NCBI GenBank assembly: GCA_002239045.1
Contig: MPNN01000009.1
Coordinates: forward strand, 1-64,000
Direction of reading: 5' to 3'
Origin: SAR202 cluster bacterium bin127
Lineage (GTDB): Bacteria; Chloroflexota; Dehalococcoidia; Lucifugimonadales; Lucifugimonadaceae
DNA: 64,000 nt
Part shown: positions 34,629-41,929 of the stretch, piece after piece
How the letters are laid out: every line of letters begins with the position of its first letter
Numbering within the stretch: position 1 is the stretch's first letter
The notes under the pieces: generated by a model
The model's input: only the letters and a program-made list of their open reading frames with translations
Told to the model about the DNA's origin: nothing
Databases searched by the model: none
Position numbers and translations under genes: made by a program

Positions 34629-34647
34629 CCTCCCCTGCCGCGCGTTC
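34629..34647 (-). repeat. Dispersed repeat GAACGCGCGGCAGGGGAGG, used as ribosome site
   Basis: Nineteen bases identical to 24916-24934 on the minus strand. Here GGGGAGG sits five bases before an ATG and surely serves translation, but the conserved GAACGCGCGGC upstream of it is not explained by that. Confidence 0.6.
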
Positions 34648-34669
34648 AATGCATACACGACGAATATAC

Positions 34670-35929
34670 CTAATACGACCTGTCCGCCCCGAAAGAACCT
34701 GTCAGATCGTCCCTTTCCAGGGTGCCGAGCACGCCTTCGTGATTCCTTCCCACCAAGGCCCCTGTCAGACGTCCGGCGTCTCCTCCTGCTTCGTGGAACG
34801 TATTGCCCTCCATTCGCAGCAAGTACTCCAAATCCTCCAGAGTCCGATCGCTTCCCTGTATGTCCAATTGAGTGAACGCTGCTGTTCCAGACAGGGTGCC
34901 CATGTCCACTCGAATGTTCGCAGTCCCCACGACGGCATTCCGACTCGAGGTCCAGCCCACGAAAGCACCTGACCACGTGGCGGAACCCTGAAACTGTGAG
35001 GACGGCTCCACACCCTGCGCCCAAGGCTCGAAGTAGCCATTGCGCGACACGACTCCGAACTTGGTGTAGCGTGTCTCGCCCACCAGGTGCTCCGAAGAGG
35101 TGCTCCACAGTCCTAGATCTTCTGCGCTGTACATGAAACGCAGAGCCTCTCTGTCCACGGGGTGCAGGACGGAGGCAGGTCCGGGCCTGTACGCCTCTGA
35201 ACCTCCACCCATTATGGAATCAATATCGCCCCGAGTGTGCGAGCCATTGTCGCCTCCATTGACGCCTAGGACGTGCATCAATTCGTGTGCGAGGAGGATG
35301 GTGGCGTTGCGGTCACCTTGGTCGCTGTAGTCCTGGTAGATGTCGATTCTTCCTCCTGAGATATTCGCCCATGGGAACGTGCCAATTGCGGTGAAGTCGC
35401 TGTAGGTCACTCCCCAGCAGGAACAAACATCCTCGCCGCGTTCGGTCAGGAAGTTGAGTGATACACTTCCCTCACTACCAACCCGTATTCGCAAGTGTTC
35501 AGGAAGAGCCGTGTTGACCATCTGAATGGCACGCAACGCGCGGTCCCGATTGTCAGGGGTGACATCCCCACCAAAGCTGACCACAGGCGCTGTCGCCCAT
35601 CTTTCCTCACCGACTGCTTGCTGAAGATATGCGGTTAGCTGCTCAGACCCGTCGTCCGCCGAACCGAGTGATATGTCGGCGCCGTTGTGGCTGCCGATGC
35701 TGCCCAAACGGTCAGGCACTTCCTGCTGCGCACCCACGAATACACGCCGGCCCTGCGAGTAGATCGGAGCGTGCTGAATGTGCGACTCGTGCACCTGCGG
35801 AAGCGATACCGTTCCCGTGTAGGGGATGTCCTCGGGGAAGTCCGTCGGCGGCTGTACCGAGGAAGACCCTCCACCGCATGAGGTGAGCAGGAACGCGCAT
35901 ACCGCGGCTACCATGAGTTTCGATTGCAT
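34670..35929 (-). CDS. Lipoprotein: metzincin-like protease + TbpB-like barrel
   Basis: 419 residues. The signal peptide ends in lipobox LTSC (Cys18), followed by Gly/Ser. Residues 205-265 hold ILLAHELMHVLGVNGGDNGS then H (zinc site H215, E216, H219; third ligand probably H231 or D227, not the canonical spacing), a Met-turn-like DIDSIMGGG and HPVDREALRFMYS, as in matrixin-type metalloproteases. Residues 295-419 (ATWSGAFVGWTSS, AFTQLDIQGS, TGALVGRNHEGVLGTLERDD) resemble the 8-strand barrel of TbpB/factor-H-binding lipoproteins. Exported to the outer membrane of an infected or lysogenic host. A cargo gene with its own promoter and terminator. Confidence 0.75.
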   Translation of the reverse strand: MQSKLMVAAVCAFLLTSCGGGSSSVQPPTDFPEDIPYTGTVSLPQVHESHIQHAPIYSQGRRVFVGAQQEVPDRLGSIGSHNGADISLGSADDGSEQLTAYLQQAVGEERWATAPVVSFGGDVTPDNRDRALRAIQMVNTALPEHLRIRVGSEGSVSLNFLTERGEDVCSCWGVTYSDFTAIGTFPWANISGGRIDIYQDYSDQGDRNATILLAHELMHVLGVNGGDNGSHTRGDIDSIMGGGSEAYRPGPASVLHPVDREALRFMYSAEDLGLWSTSSEHLVGETRYTKFGVVSRNGYFEPWAQGVEPSSQFQGSATWSGAFVGWTSSRNAVVGTANIRVDMGTLSGTAAFTQLDIQGSDRTLEDLEYLLRMEGNTFHEAGGDAGRLTGALVGRNHEGVLGTLERDDLTGSFGADRSY

Positions 35930-36000
35930 GACGTGTCTCCGGTTGATTGCACTGCATTGAAACTATACCAAGCGCGGGGTGAAACAAAGTTGGAAGAGCC
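35930..36000 (-). promoter_or_regulatory. Promoter for lipoprotein gene (extended -10)
   Basis: Downstream of the terminator stem the minus strand reads GCTTGGTATAGTTTCAATGCAG; TG-G-TATAGT (TATAGT at 35962-35967) is a good extended -10. AACTTT lies 18 bases upstream as a weak -35. CGGAGA then ATG follow about 35 bases later. Confidence 0.55.
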
Positions 36001-36026
36001 CCGGAGTCTGAATAACCTCCGGGGCT
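35997..36026 (-). terminator. Terminator hairpin
   Basis: AGCCCCGGAG (35997-36006) pairs perfectly with CTCCGGGGCT (36017-36026). On the minus strand it is followed by CTTCCAACTTTG rather than a clean T run. The same TCTTCCAACTTT follows the stem at 51593-51622. Confidence 0.65.
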
Positions 36027-36040
36027 CGTGATATCTACAA

Positions 36041-36145
36041 CGTGCTCAAGCAGGACCGAAGGCGTCGGAGAGGGAGTGGGTCGTCCGCACTCCGGTCCTG
36101 CTTGTTTTCAGCACGGGTGCTGCGCGGTCCGTCCACCACGGACCG
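36041..36145 (-). ncRNA. Two further stem-loops; candidate structured RNA
   Basis: CGTGCT/AGCACG (36041-36046, 36110-36115) enclose a perfect 12-base stem CAAGCAGGACCG/CGGTCCTGCTTG (36047-36058, 36093-36104) with an inner GAGTG/CACTC. A third stem CGGTCCGT/ACGGACCG lies at 36125-36145. With the 36.0 kb terminator this makes three hairpins in 150 noncoding bases. This could be a stable small RNA, a processed leader or tandem terminators; no known RNA family recognised. Confidence 0.4.
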
Positions 36146-36216
36146 AGAGGGAGAGGAGGTCGCCGTGAACTCCTAACCCTCTAACAGGCGGGGCACCAAG
36201 TCCGCCCTAATCTGCC

Positions 36217-37029
36217 TCACCTTACAACACGTACCTTGCCGCTGGCGATGTCCTCCAGGTTGGAGCTGAATGCCTTGCTGTCTCCCATGCGGACGTTCTT
36301 GTTGCCGCCCGGAGGAGGCTTGTCGCCGCCCTTACGGCCACCGGCGCCACCACCACTGCTTTCCTCGAACAGATGCGGGGCGGTCTCGAGCAGCCCCTCC
36401 ACCCATTCCTTAGGCGACAGAGGATCGGATCCAGATGCCCCGTAGATCATATTGCCGTCGCCGTCGAGTGCGGTCAGCTTCTCGTCCTTCATCTGGAACA
36501 CACGACGTCCACGCGAACGGACGTCTGTGAGTGCGCCTTTGCGCACCCCACCAATTTCGTTGATCGCGTCGTTGATTGACGTATCGATCATGAGATTGTT
36601 GAAGCTGCCCAGCGCGGTATCCCGCTCTCCGGTGAGTGCGTCTATTGCGGTGTCCTTCGCCTTGATCTGTCCTTCGAGCTCTCGCCGCATCTGTGACGTA
36701 CGCTTCTCGACACGCCGCTCGACCACCTCGTCCAGCTTGCCGTCGGCAAGCAGTTGCTTCTCTTCGTCCTCCTCCACGAGCGCTTCGAGCTTCTTCAGCC
36801 TCTCGAGCCGTTCCTTGTTACCCTCGGCGTCCGACTTGAGCTGGTCGATCTCGGTCTGCAGACTGGTGTTGTTATTGCGGAACTCGTCGAGCCTCGTTTT
36901 GGATACGAAGCCGGGCAGTTCCCCTTCCACGCCAAGCACGTATTTGTTGTCCGTCGCGCGTTGCGTGTAGAGGGCCTTGAGGCCTTCGTCCAGCCCGTCG
37001 AGTGAGTCGAGAATTGCTTTCAGTGCCAT
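36217..37029 (-). CDS. Capsid scaffold-like protein
   Basis: 270 residues from the ATG at 37029, which has GGGGGA at proper distance. The first part reads GLDEGLKALYTQRATDNKYV..LEGELPGFVSKTRLDEFRNNN, then a long coiled coil (about 50-150), then a conserved small region and a Gly-rich, basic C-terminus (GGGAGGRKGGDKPPPGGNKN), the layout of phage minor structural/scaffold proteins (gp20-like). The scaffold should direct assembly of the P22-type coat encoded 5 kb downstream. Confidence 0.75.
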   Translation of the reverse strand: MALKAILDSLDGLDEGLKALYTQRATDNKYVLGVEGELPGFVSKTRLDEFRNNNTSLQTEIDQLKSDAEGNKERLERLKKLEALVEEDEEKQLLADGKLDEVVERRVEKRTSQMRRELEGQIKAKDTAIDALTGERDTALGSFNNLMIDTSINDAINEIGGVRKGALTDVRSRGRRVFQMKDEKLTALDGDGNMIYGASGSDPLSPKEWVEGLLETAPHLFEESSGGGAGGRKGGDKPPPGGNKNVRMGDSKAFSSNLEDIASGKVRVVR

Positions 37030-37126
37030 TTGGTACATCCCCCATCTTGTAGAAAGTTGATCGGAGTCCGCGTCGTCGCGTGAGACAATACCATATCAGC
37101 AAGCACAAGAAACTACTACACCCACT
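37030..37126 (-). promoter_or_regulatory. Promoter region before scaffold gene
   Basis: The gap after the XRE gene contains TGATATGGTATTGT on the minus strand (TATTGT at 37085-37090), an extended -10 of the same kind as at 35962. No good -35. Nothing else seen in this gap. Confidence 0.4.
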
Positions 37127-37366
37127 TCAATTCAGCCGCTGCATGTCGTCAGATAATCCCAACAAGTAATCCGAGTTCACATCCAGAGACCTGCATACAA
37201 GAATCAAGTTGTAGATGGACAGACTCTGACCACCTGACTTCATGCGACTCCATGCTGATTTAGATATCCCCACCCTACCTATAAGATCTGCCTCCGTTAC
37301 ATTGCGAACGGCTCGGGCGGAGTGTATGCGCTTGAACACCTTAACACCGATAACATGTTTAGCCAT
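37127..37366 (-). CDS. XRE-type helix-turn-helix regulator
   Basis: 79 residues. RNVTEADLIGRVGISKSAWSR-MKSGGQSLSIYNLILVCRSLDVNSDYLLG is a compact Cro/cI-type HTH with the usual turn (GISKSAWSRMKSG) and the SLDVNSDYLLG ending. It lacks any cleavage or dimer domain, so it is likely a Cro-like regulator. It precedes the promoter at 37.09 kb and could control the scaffold or cargo genes. Confidence 0.85.
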   Translation of the reverse strand: MAKHVIGVKVFKRIHSARAVRNVTEADLIGRVGISKSAWSRMKSGGQSLSIYNLILVCRSLDVNSDYLLGLSDDMQRLN

Positions 37367-37547
37367 CCTTGCGATTCCCTCTGTTGATCATAACCCAATC
37401 ATGTTCATACTCGCTCATATCGCACGTTTCGCAGTAGAGTACGCGCAGACCGGGAGCCGTGCGACAACGCACCACAGTGAACTTGTGAGTGCAAGTTCTG
37501 CGACGCTTACCTAACTCACACTCACAAGCACACTTACGCTTGGCCAT
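37359..37547 (-). CDS. Small Cys-rich (zinc-binding?) protein
   Basis: 62 residues with KCACECELGK..TCTHKF..VLYCETCDMSEYEHDW: about seven Cys and two His in paired spacing, suggesting one or two zinc sites. It overlaps the XRE gene by 8 bases. Unknown role. Confidence 0.55.
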   Translation of the reverse strand: MAKRKCACECELGKRRRTCTHKFTVVRCRTAPGLRVLYCETCDMSEYEHDWVMINRGNRKDG

Positions 37548-37549
37548 GA

Positions 37550-38056
37550 CTAGGGCTTCCGTTCGAGGTATTCACGTTTGTACTTGCCATCCTTTATGTG
37601 GTCATTGAAGTCCACCGCCAGCACGGTCACCCAGTACCAACGACGCTCCTCCCCCTTCTGTTCTTTATGAGGTGCGACAATCCACCAATCCCCGCCACTT
37701 GGGTCGTGTATCTGCTCCGTGTCCCTGCACACCACAATGTGCGGGGTATCAATGCGGGTGAGTCCCGAAAAGAGGTACTCGGCGCCTGGGTTGATAGTCC
37801 CAAATGCCTTTGTGATCTCATCCGGTGGATGATCCCCGTTGAATGGCAGACTGACCGTTCGCAAGGACAACATCTCACCCAACCACTTGTTTGTGAGGTA
37901 TTCAGTTTCCGACGGTGTGATTCTATCCGCGCAGTCACTGAAGTGTGGGACTGCCTCCGGAGGATAGTCCAGCAGGCACCCTATGGCCGTTCGATAACAA
38001 TCTCCCCACTGTCCAATGGATGGAGCGTGCTGAATCAACTGTGTATATGGAGTCAC
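37550..38056 (-). CDS. Papain-like fold protein (putative Cys peptidase)
   Basis: 168 residues from a GTG overlapping the stop of the Ntn hydrolase gene (GTGA). IGQWGDCYRTAIGCLLDYPP-EAVPHF is the entry helix of a papain/transglutaminase-like fold with Cys20 in the nucleophile place. A His (TPHIVVC) and an Asp (QIHDPSGGDWWIV) complete a likely triad. Similar small proteins occur in many phages without known substrates. It is the second protease-like gene in a row. Confidence 0.6.
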   Translation of the reverse strand: MTPYTQLIQHAPSIGQWGDCYRTAIGCLLDYPPEAVPHFSDCADRITPSETEYLTNKWLGEMLSLRTVSLPFNGDHPPDEITKAFGTINPGAEYLFSGLTRIDTPHIVVCRDTEQIHDPSGGDWWIVAPHKEQKGEERRWYWVTVLAVDFNDHIKDGKYKREYLERKP

Positions 38057-38649
38057 ACGCTCACCTCCAAAGAAAGTGTGTTCACAGGCATTCCACACTC
38101 GATGGAATGGTGGCATGCTGCCTGCACCATGTGCTCAGCTTTGTACAAAGCGGTAGCCTCGGCTGAGATTACGCCCTGTCTGTTCATACGCCGTTTCTGC
38201 TTACTCAGGATGTATCCAGCACCCGTAGCGTAGTCCGCCCCGCTGCCCTCGGCGATGTAGTCCGGGTATTCCGTGATGTCGAAGCTCCGCCCAGCGTGGA
38301 ACAAACCTCCACGCGTACCAATGACCATACCACACACCACGTCGCCAAACCGGTACATTTCGTCTTCGTAACTCTTCTGCAATCCATATACACGTTTGCA
38401 GAAGTCGTAAAACTCAAATACCCAATCCACCACTTCACCTTTCGACACAGGCACCTTGTGCTCAACACTGTTCATGTACTTAAGCAGCAAGTTGTTGTAG
38501 ATCGCGAGCCCTGCTACTCCAACTATGAGCTCACCCGATGTAGTGGACACCAACTTGTTCTGAGGTACCTTCTGAGCACCCATGTGTGCCTGGCTGTCAC
38601 TGCCCAGCACTATGGTGTCATCCACCCGCACTCCAACTACAATGGTCAT
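38053..38649 (-). CDS. HslV/proteasome-like Ntn hydrolase
   Basis: 198 residues. It opens MTIVVGVRVDDTIVLGSDSQ-AHMG, the proteasome-beta/HslV start: Thr2 becomes the N-terminal nucleophile once Met is removed, Asp18 sits at the conserved D17 place and a Lys follows (VPQNKLV). GELIVGVAGL and, near residue 135, EGSGADYATGAGYIL match the HslV GSGG.YA..AA helix. No propeptide, like HslV. No HslU-type ATPase is nearby. It lies between MuF and scaffold genes, where other phages keep the prohead protease. Confidence 0.8.
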   Translation of the reverse strand: MTIVVGVRVDDTIVLGSDSQAHMGAQKVPQNKLVSTTSGELIVGVAGLAIYNNLLLKYMNSVEHKVPVSKGEVVDWVFEFYDFCKRVYGLQKSYEDEMYRFGDVVCGMVIGTRGGLFHAGRSFDITEYPDYIAEGSGADYATGAGYILSKQKRRMNRQGVISAEATALYKAEHMVQAACHHSIECGMPVNTLSLEVSV

Positions 38650-38960
38650 ATCATCCCCCTCTTGAACCCGTATTGGCGGTAGAAATCGTCCTCTTCCTGC
38701 ACCTGTTCCTTGGTAGCGGAGATTGCCTCCTCAATGGGCAACCCAAGCATCAGATTGGTGGACAATCTGTGAATCACGTCCGCCGTCTTTTGAGTGGTGG
38801 AACCTTGAGCGATGCCTCCACATATTTTCATCCACTCAATGTTGCATTCCTCAGGCAGCATCTCTGTCAGCCTGCGCTGCTCACGCTCCACTTCGTTTAC
38901 CTCGCGAAGCAAGTCCCGAGGTATCATCAAGGACGCTGCGATTGCCATAATGGCTTTCAT
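38646..38960 (-). CDS. Hypothetical helical protein
   Basis: 104 residues from the ATG overlapping the upstream stop (ATGA at 38960). It is helical throughout, with REVNEVEREQRRLTEMLP and two Cys (EECNIEWMKICGGIAQ). It overlaps the Ntn hydrolase start by 4 bases, so the two are made together and it could be a partner. No family recognised. Confidence 0.5.
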   Translation of the reverse strand: MKAIMAIAASLMIPRDLLREVNEVEREQRRLTEMLPEECNIEWMKICGGIAQGSTTQKTADVIHRLSTNLMLGLPIEEAISATKEQVQEEDDFYRQYGFKRGMI

Positions 38961-39319
38961 CGCCGATTCCTTATCAATGCCTTCAAAGCGTTCCGAACGC
39001 ACATACCGAAGAAGAAGTCGTACATATTGGGACGAAAAGAGAGGGGTGTCTTGGTCACCGCCAACTCTATCTCCCTCTGCAAGGATTGGGTAGCTGAGTT
39101 ACTACTCGCTCGCTTCAGCACCTCCCCATACGCCTTGTCGTACCTGACACCAGGATTCCTGGACACCACCATGTGCGCCTGTACTTCGAAGCACGGCAGC
39201 ATGACTCGTGACTGCACCTCGTGCTGGACGTCTTGTGCTACTGCTTTGTTAAGCACCACCACAAGCGTCAGACACACTACGACCAGAACGATGCTGACCA
39301 ACAATTCCAACCTGCTCAT
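38957..39319 (-). CDS. Small membrane-anchored protein
   Basis: 120 residues from the ATG at 39319. One N-terminal membrane helix (LELLVSIVLVVVCLTLVVVL) then a soluble, partly helical domain with Cys residues near the end (FFFGMCVRNALKAL). Signal-anchor topology. Function unknown. Confidence 0.55.
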   Translation of the reverse strand: MSRLELLVSIVLVVVCLTLVVVLNKAVAQDVQHEVQSRVMLPCFEVQAHMVVSRNPGVRYDKAYGEVLKRASSNSATQSLQREIELAVTKTPLSFRPNMYDFFFGMCVRNALKALIRNRR

Positions 39320-39567
39320 GATTGATCCTCCGCACATTCGAGACACCTGGGGCCGAGATCTATTTCATCATCCATCTCGCTGTTTGAACACCACCATCCA
39401 CACTCCGAGCACACGAAGATGTCTTCATCCACGAGCTCCCGGATGCGATCACCATGTCGGCCCTCAAACTGCTTGGGCTCCGACATGCAGCAGGTACCCT
39501 CCAGTTGACCTACTAGGATACCTGCAATCGTGGTCAATCGAAAGTCGAGGTGTTCTTTGGACAGCAT
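39316..39567 (-). CDS. Small zinc-ribbon-like protein
   Basis: 83 residues. Cys pairs FVCSECGWWCSNSE and GPRCLECAED have the CxxC...CxxC spacing of a zinc ribbon. The N-terminal half is helical. It overlaps the next gene by 4 bases. Unknown role. Confidence 0.6.
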   Translation of the reverse strand: MLSKEHLDFRLTTIAGILVGQLEGTCCMSEPKQFEGRHGDRIRELVDEDIFVCSECGWWCSNSEMDDEIDLGPRCLECAEDQS

Positions 39568-39568
39568 G

Positions 39569-39844
39569 TTACTCCTCCCGGGACCTCTTCACCCCTTGCT
39601 CGCGTGCCCTTTCCAGTGTCGTGTGCTTGGAGTCCCACGACATGGAACCATCCTCTTGAACGACACCCACGTAGAAAAAACCGTCGGCCGATTCGTCAAC
39701 TACGATATCGTCCACCATCAACTGCTGCTCGGAGATGGACAAATTAGTCCAAGACTCCCGTCCGCTGGAATCTATTGACGCCAGCACATAGAGCTTGGAA
39801 TCAATAAAGTCACTCCAAGCGAAGTTTACGGTCACTCTTGCCAT
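39569..39844 (-). CDS. Small hypothetical protein after MuF gene
   Basis: 91 residues from the ATG at 39844, preceded by GGGAGG. Beta-rich N-terminus (TVNFAWSDFIDSKLYVLASI), charged helical end. First gene after the TATAGT motif at 39872-39877. Unknown role. Confidence 0.5.
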   Translation of the reverse strand: MARVTVNFAWSDFIDSKLYVLASIDSSGRESWTNLSISEQQLMVDDIVVDESADGFFYVGVVQEDGSMSWDSKHTTLERAREQGVKRSREE

Positions 39845-39867
39845 GACACGACCTCCCACAAATTATG

Positions 39868-39884
39868 ATTAACTATACCTCTTT
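39868..39884 (-). promoter_or_regulatory. Possible -10 element GGTATAGTT
   Basis: Minus strand GAGGTATAGTTAATC between the MuF stop and the next gene resembles the -10 regions at 35962 and 44076. No clear -35. Confidence 0.35.
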
Positions 39885-41929
39885 CAAGGATTGCGAATTA
39901 CTATTAACTCTTCCGCAGTTACCCGACGTGCTTTGATTTCCGCTTTCATGGTGATATCCAGCGTACCGTCTGCGGACCTGTAAGCTTGGGGATTTCTCGA
40001 AAACAGAGAACCATTGTCTGCTACTTGAATACCTCCGTCTCTGGTTTTGGATACTGACACCCAGTGTGCCTCCCTGCCGCGACCTCTACCCAAAGAAAAA
40101 TCCACACCAGCAATGTACCTACCCTCCGGCAATTTGTCCATCAAACTGTCAAACTTAGTTGCTGGTCCAGCACCCAAAGGATTCACCTTGTAAATCTCGG
40201 CGCGGACACCAAATTGTGAAACCGCATTGGCCGTAGCAGGACCAATAGTAGCAGTAATACGAGCAGGACTTGGTGCCTTCTGAGACGCCCTAAAAGCATT
40301 TGCTGCTACACCGGTTTCCGCTCCTGTAACCGCAGCCACAGCAGCAGGACCACAAAAATGCTCGCCGTCCGTAACCTCCACCTTTTGTAGATTCGTGGTA
40401 GAACGAGCTCTACTTACGTACTTCGACCCAACTGCAGCACCACCCTTAGCCTGCCAAGTAGCCACGTATCTACCGTCTACAGCAGCTTCAAAATCAGCTC
40501 TAGCCTGCAAATCCGAAGCAGTGGTTGTTGGTGCAGGCAGTCTTGCTGGTTGAGGCTTCAATCCCGGAGGCAGCTTGTTGTAACCGAGCTTGCGCGACGC
40601 GCGAATCTGACGCTCGTTTTCTTTGATCTCAGCCGCCACGTCCGATCCCGCTGCCTTGCTAGTGTTCAACGCCTTGCGACGTTCAAGCAGCTTCTGATGC
40701 ACCTTATAGTTCGCAAGCTCTGCAGCAGGTATCGCCGTAGCTGAACGTGCCTTGAAACCCGCGCGCGCCTGGAACTGTGCAAGGGTAATCGGACGTCCCG
40801 TCTGGTCTATCAACTGCGACAGGCTCTTGATGCCTCCTGCCCTCCATAGGTCTGCCTTGCCTCGACCCAGCACCTTATTCTGGAACGCCTCGGACTTACC
40901 ACGAAGCCATCGCTCATAGTTCAGACCCGAACTGACCTGTCCATCCATACTCGCCTGTGTCCTCCTCCCTGCCGTCTCTAGCCGGCGGAGCTTTTCAGAC
41001 GATATCGTGGAGTTGGGTCCCGACAACTCCTCCCACGAGCGAAGCAGGGGGATCTCAGTGGTACGACAGTTGGGGTGCCAGGGAGGGGGACCGGGATATC
41101 GAATGTTCGCACCCGTTTCGGCCACGGGACTACCATCGAGCAGCCACGCCCACCCGCTGCGTGCGATACAGATTGGTGACGTCCGTCCGTCCAATGTGGA
41201 CAACGTCTGCCGCCCCTTGATCAGATCGTTGTTAGCATCAATGGTGGCAGCCCGAACGTCATTGCTCACGCTTTGCGTTGCGGTTCGTATCAGGGTGTCC
41301 GCGTTGCGCCGACTGATGTCCATAATGCCGCCGCTGTACACTCCGACACGGCGTCCATCCACTTTAACGAAACGTCCTGTGTGCCGTCCCCGCACACGCT
41401 GACGCAAGGCTCCCAAGTCCTCCCCTGCAAGGATGCCCTGCCGCATCTGCCCCTCGAAGAGCCGGCGTGTGGTCTGCCTCTGATTACCCCACCACTCGTT
41501 GAGAGGAGTCCCTTCTATGAGCGTCCCATTCACAAGGCTCCGCAATGTCGCAGCACTCGGGGTAGCCGTGGCGAGTTCGATTCGCAGGGGGCGGTTGATG
41601 CTGTCTTTCAGGAACTCCGACTCCACAGGCGCCAGGTCGTATAGAGCGCCTTTGGTAGTTTCGCGCACCCTTGCATAGGAACCTCGGATGCTCTCGCGCG
41701 TTTCCTTTAGCAGCCGTTCCATACGCTGCACCCGAGTGGTGAGCCGCTTCGGGGAGGTGGGGTCTAGCCGATTGAGCTTGTCTACGAGGTCGGTTTCCAG
41801 GAGCCGGAGTTGGTTACGCGCCTGGCGCCGTATGCCAGCGTCAAAGCGCAGGAGATCTATGGAGTGTCCAGTCGTCCGATCGGCTATTGCCTCCGCTATC
41901 GGACGAACCCTTCTACGCGCGGTAGCCAT
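39884..41929 (-). CDS. MuF-type head morphogenesis protein with papain-like tail domain
   Basis: 681 residues. Residues 1-330 are the SPP1-gp7/MuF minor head domain (RRNADTLIRTATQSVSNDVR, TLDGRTSPICIARSGW, RYPGPPPWHPNCRTTEIPLL). A helical and Pro-rich linker follows, containing one ADFEAAVDG unit near residue 490. Residues 520-681 form a second domain: EHFCGPAAVAAVTG (Cys526), EAHWVSVSK (His622), VADNGS (Asp638/Asn639), the Cys-His-Asn/Asp order of papain-like peptidases. MuF C-termini of other phages carry toxin domains injected or packaged with the head. It begins the head-gene block. Confidence 0.8.
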   Translation of the reverse strand: MATARRRVRPIAEAIADRTTGHSIDLLRFDAGIRRQARNQLRLLETDLVDKLNRLDPTSPKRLTTRVQRMERLLKETRESIRGSYARVRETTKGALYDLAPVESEFLKDSINRPLRIELATATPSAATLRSLVNGTLIEGTPLNEWWGNQRQTTRRLFEGQMRQGILAGEDLGALRQRVRGRHTGRFVKVDGRRVGVYSGGIMDISRRNADTLIRTATQSVSNDVRAATIDANNDLIKGRQTLSTLDGRTSPICIARSGWAWLLDGSPVAETGANIRYPGPPPWHPNCRTTEIPLLRSWEELSGPNSTISSEKLRRLETAGRRTQASMDGQVSSGLNYERWLRGKSEAFQNKVLGRGKADLWRAGGIKSLSQLIDQTGRPITLAQFQARAGFKARSATAIPAAELANYKVHQKLLERRKALNTSKAAGSDVAAEIKENERQIRASRKLGYNKLPPGLKPQPARLPAPTTTASDLQARADFEAAVDGRYVATWQAKGGAAVGSKYVSRARSTTNLQKVEVTDGEHFCGPAAVAAVTGAETGVAANAFRASQKAPSPARITATIGPATANAVSQFGVRAEIYKVNPLGAGPATKFDSLMDKLPEGRYIAGVDFSLGRGRGREAHWVSVSKTRDGGIQVADNGSLFSRNPQAYRSADGTLDITMKAEIKARRVTAEELIVIRNP

